Below the pieces are notes generated by a model. It did not search any database and was not told where the DNA came from. It saw only the letters and a program-made list of their open reading frames with translations. A stretch of 21,899 bases of DNA from an uncultured Sphingomonadaceae bacterium (GTDB lineage Bacteria; Pseudomonadota; Alphaproteobacteria; Sphingomonadales; Sphingomonadaceae). A program made the translations under genes and the position numbers. The DNA is taken from the NCBI GenBank assembly GCA_946479505.1, contig CAMLGC010000042.1, positions 1-21,899 on the forward strand. Direction: 5' to 3'. Below, piece by piece: positions 1-8,200 of this stretch; position 1 is the first letter of the stretch; every line of letters begins with the position of its first letter.

Positions 1-65
1 TCAGCTGGTAGAGCATCGCATTCGTAATGCGGGGGTCACAGGTTCGAGTCCTGTAAGCGGCACCA
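1..65 (+). tRNA. tRNA-Thr (anticodon CGT), 3' part
   Basis: The window begins inside the D arm. The anticodon arm can be folded with a 5-bp stem (TCGCA/TGCGG, first pair T-G) and a 7-base loop TTCGTAA, which places CGT at the anticodon position (reads ACG, Thr). The T arm ACAGG-TTCGAGT-CCTGT is perfect. The acceptor strand AAGCGGC, discriminator A and an encoded CCA end at base 65. The 5' acceptor strand and part of the D arm lie upstream of the window. A run of five T follows directly (66-70). Confidence 0.93.
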
Positions 66-88
66 TTTTTCGAGACCGGTGAAAGTCG

Positions 89-106
89 CGGGATTTCAGC
101 ATCCCG
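89..106. other. small hairpin downstream of the tRNA
   Basis: CGGGAT-TTCAGC-ATCCCG is a perfect 6-bp stem with a 6-base loop. No T run follows, so it is not a convincing intrinsic terminator; the T run sits before it, at 66-70. It could still mark the 3' processing region of the tRNA transcript. The rest of 66-284 shows nothing else I can interpret. Confidence 0.3.
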
Positions 107-284
107 TGGGACCCTCCTGCGAACTGCTGCGGGCCGATTGCGACGTGGTCTTCTCCCGTTAAGCTTGTTAGTTCTCTCCTGAACGAAAATGTGCGGCAAT
201 GCTTTTTGGCCGACCCCTGGCGCTAGATAGCGTCTTCGGCGCTGTGGCGCCGTCGAGGGACCGAAATCAGCTTGCGGAGATTTC

Positions 285-1811
285 ATGAGAGCTTGTTTCT
301 GTCGCGCGATCATCCTGATCACCGCTGCGACCTTGGCCATTCCGTCTGCCTGCGCGGAAGCCAGAGGTCCGGACAGGCATCCGGTCGCGTCGCGCACGGT
401 GGCCGCACCGGATGGAAAAGGCGACATAGGCAGGCCCGCATCCAGCCGCACGGTGCCTGAAAGTGCCGCGTTTGGCGACGTCGAGGACGGCCACGCGGGG
501 GGCTCCACGGTTTCGGACGAAACCGTCCAGTCGCACCCGGCGATGCGAATCCGCATCAACCAGGCGACTCGTTTATTGACCGGCCCGTGGCACTTCCACC
601 TTGGCGACGACATGCGCTGGTCCGCGCCGGACTTCGACGATTCACGCTGGGAAACCGCCGATCTCACGCCCGCGCCCGGCGCGCACGATGGCGACGTGGG
701 TCTCACCGACTACGTGGCCGGCTGGTCCGCGCGCGGCCACGAGGGCTATTCTGGATATGCGTGGTACCGTTTGCACGTTGCAGTCGACGCACCCGCGGGC
801 ACCCGGATCGCGCTGCTGGCGCCGGCCTATGTCGAGGATGCCTATCAGTTGTTCTGGAACGGGGCCCTGATTGGCGGATCGGGCGACTTTTCGGACAACC
901 CACCCGTCATCTACAGCACCAAACCTCAGATTTTCCGCTTGCCGCCCGAGGCCACGAACGTCGGCGACGCCGTCATCGCGATCCGTGTCTGGATGCGTCC
1001 CGGGCTGGCGCGCCTGTCAGACGCGGGTGGTATCCACGTTCCACCCATGCTCGGCACGAGTGACGCGATCGACGCGCAGTATCGGCTGGACTGGCTGCAA
1101 ACGATCAAGGGCTATGTGGTCGAGATCGTCGAACCCTTGGCGTTCGTGGTGCTGGCGATGCTGGCCTGGTGCTTTCGCGCGACCATTTCGCGCGGGCGTT
1201 TCGTCCCCTGGCTATGCGCAGCGCTGCTGCTGACCGCAGCGTACAGGCTCAACCAGGCGCTGTATTACTGGACATCGTACGAAAGCCTGTCGGTGTACCT
1301 CGCCGTGCATCGCGTTCTGATACCGCTGGGGCTGGGCGCATGGCTCATGGCGTGGCGTCATTGGTACCAGCTCGAACGTTGGCGATGGCTGAGCTACGCC
1401 ATCGGCAGCATCACTGCGCTGAGCGTGGGTTTGGTGCTGATACTGCCTCACGACACGTTTGCCATGGTGAGCCCGATATGGCGTGTTCCGCTTGCCGTCG
1501 TTCTGTTGGCGACCGCTATCGTCGGACTGCGCAAACGCGAGCCGGACCGTCTGCTCGCGTTCGCGGTCGTATTGTCGGTCGCGGTCAGCCAATTCTCCGG
1601 CGAGCTGGCGGCGCTTGGCGTGCCCTATATCTGGTTCCCCTTCGGCACCGGCGTCTCGCTGACGCAATACGCCTATGCCGTCATCATTGTGAGCTTGGCC
1701 GCCTTGCTGATCCGGAGGGTCCAGCGTGTCGCAGCGAACCGGAGCACGCCCATCGACATCCGAGACGAGAAACCCCGCCGACGTCCGGATCGTCCCGATG
1801 CCGTGGTTTGA
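285..1811 (+). CDS. 7TM-DISM-like membrane receptor without an output domain
   Basis: A 508-residue protein whose ATG follows CGGAGA at a 4-base gap. Residues 1-26 look like a signal peptide ending in ACAEA. Residues 27-90 are low-complexity. Residues 95-255 resemble the galactose-binding-like beta-sandwich ectodomain of sugar-binding and 7TMR-DISM proteins (PWHFHLGDD, ...DDSRWETADL, YAWYRLHV, FWNG..IGGSGDF). Seven hydrophobic segments follow at about 280-300, 305-325, 335-360, 367-388, 398-418, 422-446 and 460-480. The tail is only about 28 residues and rich in Arg and Pro. Family members known to me usually carry a histidine kinase, GGDEF or phosphatase module after the seventh helix; none is present here, and I see no such fragment downstream before the synthetase. 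It may be a receptor that signals through a partner, or a truncated one. GC content looks lower than in the synthetase genes. Fold assignment is by pattern only. Confidence 0.7.
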   Translation: MRACFCRAIILITAATLAIPSACAEARGPDRHPVASRTVAAPDGKGDIGRPASSRTVPESAAFGDVEDGHAGGSTVSDETVQSHPAMRIRINQATRLLTGPWHFHLGDDMRWSAPDFDDSRWETADLTPAPGAHDGDVGLTDYVAGWSARGHEGYSGYAWYRLHVAVDAPAGTRIALLAPAYVEDAYQLFWNGALIGGSGDFSDNPPVIYSTKPQIFRLPPEATNVGDAVIAIRVWMRPGLARLSDAGGIHVPPMLGTSDAIDAQYRLDWLQTIKGYVVEIVEPLAFVVLAMLAWCFRATISRGRFVPWLCAALLLTAAYRLNQALYYWTSYESLSVYLAVHRVLIPLGLGAWLMAWRHWYQLERWRWLSYAIGSITALSVGLVLILPHDTFAMVSPIWRVPLAVVLLATAIVGLRKREPDRLLAFAVVLSVAVSQFSGELAALGVPYIWFPFGTGVSLTQYAYAVIIVSLAALLIRRVQRVAANRSTPIDIRDEKPRRRPDRPDAVV

Positions 1812-2031
1812 TCGAAAAACGAGCGCGTTCGACCCACCGCACAACGCGCGCTGCGCACCCGTAAGCCTTCCGCGAACATCGGACATCGTCGACAGACAAG
1901 CTTCCGTCCATCAGCGCTGGCCGCGGAAATGATCTGAGTGCGTCAGCGGGCACCATCCCTCCGATCGGGACGAGCGACCCTGGCGTGGTGGACACGGGGG
2001 ATCGTCGGGCTCAGCCATCCGCCGCCTTAAA

Positions 2032-2037
2032 TAAAAT
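2032..2037 (+). promoter_or_regulatory. possible -10 element upstream of the NRPS operon
   Basis: TAAAAT sits in a distinctly AT-rich patch (about 2027-2045) in otherwise GC-rich DNA, about 30 bases before the first synthetase start. I see no good -35 at the expected distance. The 255-base gap after the 7TM gene (1812-2066) holds no other recognisable feature. Weak call. Confidence 0.25.
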
Positions 2038-2066
2038 ACAACCAATCTGTGGTGTTGATCGGCACC

Positions 2067-3956
2067 ATGGCGCACAATCATTCCACATTGCGGACGTCGC
2101 CCGAAACCGTTGCATTTACGGGGGCCGATCCGATCGTTGCGGGCCGCGGCGCGGCGCCGCCCTTCGTCACATCCGAGGCGATCGCACGCATGGCGAGCGC
2201 ACGTCCTGAGGAGGCGGCGCTGATCGCCCCTTGCGGCGCGCTCAGCTACGCCGAGCTCGAATCCCGCGCAAGCCGCGTCTCGGCCTGGCTCCGCACGCTC
2301 GGCGTCGGCCCGGAAAGCCTGGTCGGCATCTGCCTCGAGCGCTCGTTCGACCAGTTGGTGGTCGCACTCGGCACATGGAAGGCGGGCGCCGCCTATCTGC
2401 CGCTCGATCCCGCATGGCCCGACGGTCGCTTGCAGATGATCGTCGAGGATGCGGCGTGCGCGGTGGTGATCGGGCGCGACGAGACGGCGGAGCGGCTGCC
2501 GGGCGTCGAAACGCCGGTGGTGGCGCTCGACTGGAGCGCGGCCGCGCTCGCGCCGGACGTCGGCACCGCCTCGACGATGCCGATCGCCCCCGATGCTCTG
2601 GCCTATGTGATCTACACTTCGGGCACGACCGGGCGGCCCAAGGGCGTCGAAATCACCCATGCCAACCTGTCGCACCTGATCGGCTGGCATAACGACGCGT
2701 TCGCGGTGACCTCGGCAGACCGCGGCAGCCATCTCGCGGGGCTTGGCTTCGATGCGTCGGTGTGGGAGGTCTGGCCGTATCTGTGCGCGGGGGCCTCGGT
2801 CGTCCTCGCGACCGATGACGTGCGCACGTCGGACGTGCGCTTGCGCGCGTGGCTGATCGAGCAGGGCGTCACCGTCGCGTTCGTGCCAACGGCGCTCGCC
2901 CATGACCTGATCCGCGACGATTGGCCCGCCGAGACGCGGTTGCGGTGCGTGCTGACCGGCGCCGACCGGCTGCTGGGGCGGCCCCGCGCCGATCTGCCGT
3001 TTGCGCTGGTCAACAATTACGGGCCGACCGAATGCACCGTCGTCGCGACGTCGGCGGTGGTGCCGCCGGCAACGGAGGAGAAGGGGCTCCCCGCGATCGG
3101 CCGGCCGATCGGCGCGACCACGATCCACATCCTGGATGGCGACGGCACGCCGGTAGCGCCCGGTACGCTCGGCGAAATCTACATTGGCGGGCCGTCCGTG
3201 GCGCGCGGTTACCGGCATCAGCCGGGCATGACAGCCGAACGCTTCGTTGGCGATCCGTTCGGCGCGCCGGGCGCGCGGCTCTATCGCACGGGCGATCGCG
3301 GGGCATGGCGCGACGATGGGCAGATCGCCTTTCACGGTCGCGTCGACGACCAGGCGAAGGTGCGCGGGCACCGCGTCGAGCCCGAGGAGACCGCGAGCGT
3401 GCTGCGCGACCATCCCGCAGTACGATCGGGCGCGGTGATCGCGGCTCCGTCCGCCGACGGCGGCGACATGCTGGTCGCCTATGTGGTTTCCGACGAACCG
3501 GTTTCCGCAGAGGAGCTTCGCGCGTTCCTCGCCCGGACGCTGCCCGACTACATGATACCGGGCGCGTTCGTTCGCATGGACGCGCTGCCGCTGACCGCCA
3601 ACGGCAAGCTCGACAAGGCCGCGCTGCCCCAGCCCGACGCCGGTAATGCGCTCGAATCGGCGAGCTTCGCCGCCGCGCAGACCCCCGCCGAGCAAAAGCT
3701 CGTCGAAATCCTCGAAGCGGTGCTCGGGCGCGGGAAGGTGGGGGTCGACGACAATTTCTTCCTGCTCGGCGGCCATTCGCTCCTCGGCACGCAGGTGGTG
3801 CTGCGCGCCGGAGAAGCGTTCGGCGTCGAGCTCACGCTGCGCGACCTGTTCCAGGCGCCGACGGTGCGTCAGCTCGCAGGGCGAATCGAGGAGCTCGTGA
3901 TGCGCATGATCGAGGAAATGAGCGACGACGAGGCGCAGCAGCGCGCCGCCGGATAG
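2067..3956 (+). CDS. Nonribosomal peptide synthetase, A-T loading module (predicted Leu)
   Basis: A stand-alone adenylation plus carrier protein, 629 residues from ATG 2067; an in-frame GTG at 2049 would add six, and neither has a strong ribosome binding site. All A-domain core motifs are visible: LSYAEL (A1), KAGAAYLPLD (A2), YTSGTTGRPKG (A3), FDASVWE at D229 (A4), NNYGPTE (A5), GEIYIGG (A6), YRTGDR (A7), GRVDDQAKVRGHR (A8), LPDYMIP (A9) and NGKLDK (A10). Aligned by eye to GrsA, the ten specificity residues are D-A-W-F-L-G-N-V-V-K, identical to the classical leucine code. The carrier domain (about 525-600) has LGGHSL with the phosphopantetheine serine at 571. There is no starter condensation domain, so this module probably starts the chain with free Leu. 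The C-terminal helix MIEEMSDDEAQQ resembles the linker that normally precedes a condensation domain in fused synthetases. It is first in an operon with the P450 eight bases downstream. Confidence 0.95.
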   Translation: MAHNHSTLRTSPETVAFTGADPIVAGRGAAPPFVTSEAIARMASARPEEAALIAPCGALSYAELESRASRVSAWLRTLGVGPESLVGICLERSFDQLVVALGTWKAGAAYLPLDPAWPDGRLQMIVEDAACAVVIGRDETAERLPGVETPVVALDWSAAALAPDVGTASTMPIAPDALAYVIYTSGTTGRPKGVEITHANLSHLIGWHNDAFAVTSADRGSHLAGLGFDASVWEVWPYLCAGASVVLATDDVRTSDVRLRAWLIEQGVTVAFVPTALAHDLIRDDWPAETRLRCVLTGADRLLGRPRADLPFALVNNYGPTECTVVATSAVVPPATEEKGLPAIGRPIGATTIHILDGDGTPVAPGTLGEIYIGGPSVARGYRHQPGMTAERFVGDPFGAPGARLYRTGDRGAWRDDGQIAFHGRVDDQAKVRGHRVEPEETASVLRDHPAVRSGAVIAAPSADGGDMLVAYVVSDEPVSAEELRAFLARTLPDYMIPGAFVRMDALPLTANGKLDKAALPQPDAGNALESASFAAAQTPAEQKLVEILEAVLGRGKVGVDDNFFLLGGHSLLGTQVVLRAGEAFGVELTLRDLFQAPTVRQLAGRIEELVMRMIEEMSDDEAQQRAAG

Positions 3957-3964
3957 GAACCGAC

Positions 3965-5221
3965 ATGTCCAGCCACGCCGAGAAGACGGGGGCGCTCGAC
4001 CCCAGCCTGAGCCTGTTCCAGTTGCTCGATCCGGCGGTTCACGCCGATCCCTATCCCTTCTACCGCCGGCTCCGCGAGGAAGCACCGGTGATGTGGGACC
4101 CGTTCATGCACACCTGGGTGGTGACCCGGTATGAGGACGTGATGACGGTGCTCCATCGTTTCTCGGCGGACCGCACACCCGATCCGAAGAAAATGGAGGC
4201 GCTTGGGCTGCCCTCGCTCGGGCCGGTCGCCGACGTGATGGCGCGGCAGATGCTGTTCCTCGACGCGCCTGCGCACACGCGGCTGCGCAAGCTGTGCTCG
4301 AGCGCGTTCACGCCGCGGCGCGTGGAGGCGATGGAAGGGCAGATTCACGAGATCGCGAACCGGTTGATCGGTGAGAGCCTCGCGCGTGGCGAGATGGACG
4401 TCATCGCCGATTTCGCCGAGCCCTTCCCCGCGATCGTCACCGCGGGCCTGCTAGGCGTTCCGCTCGAGGATCACCGCCAGCTCAAGGCGTGGTCGGCCGA
4501 TTTCGCGGAAATGCTCGGCAACTTTCAGCACAATCCCGATCGCATCCACGGCGTGCTGCGCAGCGTCGCCGCGATGACCGGCTATTTCCGCGACGCCATT
4601 CGCGATCAGGAGAGAAATCCGCGCGACGGCCTCATCCGGTCGCTGATGGATGCCGAGGTCGACGGATCGCGGCTGAGCGAGGACGAGGTGATCGCCAACA
4701 CCATCGTGACGATGGTGGGCGGCCAAGAGACGACGACGAATCTGATCGGCAACGGGCTGCTGACGCTGATCCGCATGCCCGACAAGATGCGCCAGCTTCG
4801 CGAGCAGCCCGAGATCATCGCAACCGCGGTCGAGGAACTGCTGCGCTACGAGACGCCGAGCCAGCACACCGCGCGGATCGCGTCCGCCGATACGATGATG
4901 GGCGGCAACCTGATTCGCAAGGGTGAGGCGGTGATGGCGGTGATGGCCGCCGCCAATCGCGACCCCGAGCGGTTTGCCGATCCCGATACGCTCGATCTCA
5001 CGCGCACCGACAACCGCCACCTGGCGTTCGGATGGGCGGCGCATTTCTGCTTCGGCGCAGCGCTCGCCCGGATGGAGGCCCGCATCGCGTTCACCGCGCT
5101 GGTCGGCCGGCTCGCCGACGTACGGCTGACCAGCGATCGGCTGGAGTGGCGGACCAATTCGGGGCTGCGGGGGTTGAAGGCGCTGCCGATCGCGTTTTGG
5201 GAGACGGAGGCGGCGGCGTGA
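3965..5221 (+). CDS. Cytochrome P450 in the NRPS operon
   Basis: A soluble bacterial class P450 of 418 residues, normal length, with no membrane anchor. The I-helix oxygen-activation motif is GGQETT (252-257), the K-helix ExxR is E291-LL-R294, and the haem loop is F355-GWAAHFCFG with the axial Cys at 362. The loop departs from FGxGxHxCxG by Ala at 358 where Gly is usual. The gene starts eight bases after the A-T synthetase, and its stop overlaps the start of the second synthetase (GTGA), so all three should be made together. P450s encoded between NRPS genes commonly hydroxylate, often at the beta carbon, an amino acid tethered to a carrier protein. The carrier-bound Leu of the upstream module is the obvious candidate here, though acting on the released dipeptide is equally possible. 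No ferredoxin or reductase gene is nearby, so redox partners must come from elsewhere. Confidence 0.94.
   Translation: MSSHAEKTGALDPSLSLFQLLDPAVHADPYPFYRRLREEAPVMWDPFMHTWVVTRYEDVMTVLHRFSADRTPDPKKMEALGLPSLGPVADVMARQMLFLDAPAHTRLRKLCSSAFTPRRVEAMEGQIHEIANRLIGESLARGEMDVIADFAEPFPAIVTAGLLGVPLEDHRQLKAWSADFAEMLGNFQHNPDRIHGVLRSVAAMTGYFRDAIRDQERNPRDGLIRSLMDAEVDGSRLSEDEVIANTIVTMVGGQETTTNLIGNGLLTLIRMPDKMRQLREQPEIIATAVEELLRYETPSQHTARIASADTMMGGNLIRKGEAVMAVMAAANRDPERFADPDTLDLTRTDNRHLAFGWAAHFCFGAALARMEARIAFTALVGRLADVRLTSDRLEWRTNSGLRGLKALPIAFWETEAAA
5206..5210 (+). promoter_or_regulatory. Shine-Dalgarno that decides the NRPS2 start
   Basis: GGAGG lies seven bases before a GTG at 5218 that overlaps the P450 stop as GTGA. 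The reading frame stays open upstream to 5032, but that part is inside the P450 gene. The ribosome binding site, the overlap and the conserved start of the condensation domain about 40 residues later all favour GTG 5218 as the start. Confidence 0.8.
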
Positions 5222-8200
5222 ACGCGCAAGCCGCGCTGTCGGACTCCAAACGGCAGCTCCTCGAAAAGATGATGCGCGGCGGCGGCGAGCGTGCCGACAA
5301 GCCGGCGCCGATCGCCCCGCGCGCCGCCAACGCCGCGATCCCGCTGTCGGCCGACCAACGCCAGGTGTGGCTGCACGCCATCATGGCGCCCGACATGCCG
5401 CTCTATAACGAATCGATCACGATCCATCGGTTCGGAAGCTTCGACCGCGGCGCGATGGAGCGGAGCGTCAACGAGATCCTGCGCCGACACGAGGCGTGGC
5501 GCACCGCCTTCGTCGAGCAGGATGGCGAGCTCGTCCAGCGCGTGCGCGAGCATCGCGACATCGTTTTGCCGTTCGACGATGTGAGCGCCCTTCCGGAGGA
5601 CGAGCGCGACGCCGCTGCGCTCCGGATCGGGAGCGACGATGCGCGCTGCGCGATCGACCTTTCCGACGCGCCGCTGTTCCGTGCCCGCATCGTCAGGCTC
5701 GCCGACGACAACCACCGGCTCTATTTCACGCTGCACCACATCATCTTCGACGGCGTGTCGATCTACCGCGTGATCGTGCCCGAGCTTGCCGCCCTCTACG
5801 ACGCGTTCGCGCGCGGCGTGCCGTCTCCGCTGCCGGCGCCCGCGCTGCAATATGGCGACTACACCGTCTGGCAGCAGGAGCATCTGAAGAGCCCGACGAT
5901 CCAGCGTCAGATCGACTATTGGTGCCGCACGCTCGCCGACGCGCCGCCCAAGCTCGAGCTGGTCGGCGATCGCGCGAGGCCGGCGCGGCCGACGCATGCG
6001 GGATCGATGGAGACCTTCCTCATCCCGCTCGATCTCACCGAAGCGCTGAAGCGCGTCAGCCGGTGCGAGGGCGTGACGCTCTACATGACGTTGCTCGCGG
6101 CGTACCATGCGATGCTCCACCGCTATTCGGGCGAAGAGGACATCATCGTCGGCGGGGTTACCGACCTGCGCCGCCGCCCCGAACTCGAGCGCGTGGTCGG
6201 CTATTTCCTCAACACGATCGCGCTGCGCGCCAAGCCGCGCGGCGACCTTCCTTTTCGCGATTTCCTGCTGGAGGTTCGCGACAGCGTGCTCGGGGCATTG
6301 GGCGCGAGCGAGGCACCGTTCGACGAGGTCGTGCGGGCGCTCGACGTGCGCCGCGATCCCGGCACCCATCCCTTGTTCAACTGCCTGTTCTCGATCGAAC
6401 CACCGGTCGAGCCGTTCGCAGACGGCTGGGACCTGACGCAGATGGACGTCGTCGTGGGCGGCGCCAAGTTCGATCTCTATCTGGAGCTCGACGAGCGGCC
6501 GGACGGGATGATCGGCCGCTTCCTCTACAGCACCGAACTGTTCGATCCCGCGACGATCCGCCGGATGATCGGCCATTGGCTGACGATCCTCGGCGCCGTC
6601 GCGGAGGACACTGTGTGCCTGCTGCGCGACCTGCCGCTGCTCGGCGAGGACGAATCCCGTCAGTTGCTGGTCGAATGGAACCAGACAACACGCCCGGCCG
6701 AGCCGCTTCTTCCACCCGCTGCGATCAGGGCGCAGGCCCGTTGCCGGCCAGATGCGGTGGCGGTGCGGTTCGGCGGCCAGCGCGTCAGCTATGCCGAGCT
6801 CGACGCGCGTGCGGATGCGATCGCCGCGTCGCTTTGCGCGGCCGGAATTGAGCGCGGCGCGCTCGTGGCGATCTGCCTCGATCGCTCGCCCGATATGGTG
6901 GCGGCGCTGCTGGGTGTTCATCGGGCAGGTGCGGCGTATCTTCCGCTCGATCCCGATTTCCCGGCCGCGCGGCTCGACTATATCGTCCGCGATGCCGGCG
7001 CCGCAGCGCTTCTCACCGAGGCCCGGCTGGCGGAGACGCTCCCGGGCTGCACGCTGCCGCGCATCCTGATCGACGACATTTCCGACGCCGCCGTCGCCGT
7101 CCCCGAACCAACGATGGGGGCCGATGATCTGGCCTATGTGCTCTACACGTCGGGTTCGACCGGAAACCCCAAGGGTGTCGAGATCAGCCAGGGCGCGCTG
7201 GCCAATCTCCTCAACGCGATGCGCGACCGCCCCGACTTCGGCGCGGAGGACGCGCTGCTCGCGGTCACGACCTTGTCGTTCGACATCGCGGCGCTCGAGC
7301 TGTTCCTTCCGCTGATGACCGGCGGCGAGCTGATCCTGGCGCCGCGCAGCGTCGCGAGCGATCCCCGGCAACTCGCCGAGCTGATCGCCGAGACGCGACC
7401 GAGCATGATGCAGGCAACCCCTGCAACCTGGCGGGCACTCGTCGAGGCGGGGTGGCCGGGCGCTCCGGCGCTGCGCATCCTGTGCGGCGGCGAAGCATTT
7501 CCGCGCGATCTGGCGGAGGATCTCCTCGTCCGCGCGCACGAGGTCTGGAACATGTACGGCCCCACCGAGACCACCATCTGGTCGACGGTGGAGCGCGTCG
7601 CGCACGGCGAGGGGCCCGTGCCGATCGGCCGGCCGATCGCAAACACCACGATCCACATTCTCGATCGCTACGGCAATGCTGCGCCGATCGGCGTGGTCGG
7701 CGAGCTCTTCATCGGCGGCGCGGGTCTGGCGCAGGGTTATCGGAACCGGCCCGATCTCACCGCCGAGCGCTTCGTCGAGACCAGAACGGCACCCGGCGTG
7801 CGGCTGTATCGCACCGGCGATCTTGCGCGCTACCGCGCCGACGGCACGATCCTGTGCCTCGGCCGCGTCGACAATGACGAGAAGATTCGCGGCTATCGCG
7901 TGGCGGTCGAGGAGATCGAAGGCGCGCTCCTCCAACACGCGGATGTGGCGGCCGCCGCGGTGCGCAGTTGGCCCGATGCGTCGGGCGAACGCGCGCTCGC
8001 GGCCTATTTCGTCGTTCGCGGCGATGCCTCTCCGCGTCGGGCCGAGTTGCGCGAGCATCTCGCGCGCACGCTGCCGGACTATATGATCCCGTCGCATTTC
8101 GAGCTGCTGCCGGCGCTGCCGATGACACCGAACGGCAAGATCGATCGCGCATCCTTGCCCAGACCCGGTGCGAATACCGTCGCGGCGATCGAACGCCTGC

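Noticed and set aside
2060..2068. CGGCACCAT repeats the end of the tRNA gene (59-67), possible attachment repeat
   Set aside because: Only nine bases match, one of many chance matches expected in such GC-rich DNA, and it spans the synthetase start codon.
1911..4085. Long - strand open frame opposite the A-T synthetase
   Set aside because: Same antisense effect; no domain or start signal can be recognised.
5032..5217. Upstream extension of the second synthetase inside the P450 gene
   Set aside because: It reads across the P450 haem loop in another frame; GGAGG and the GTGA overlap point to the start at 5218.
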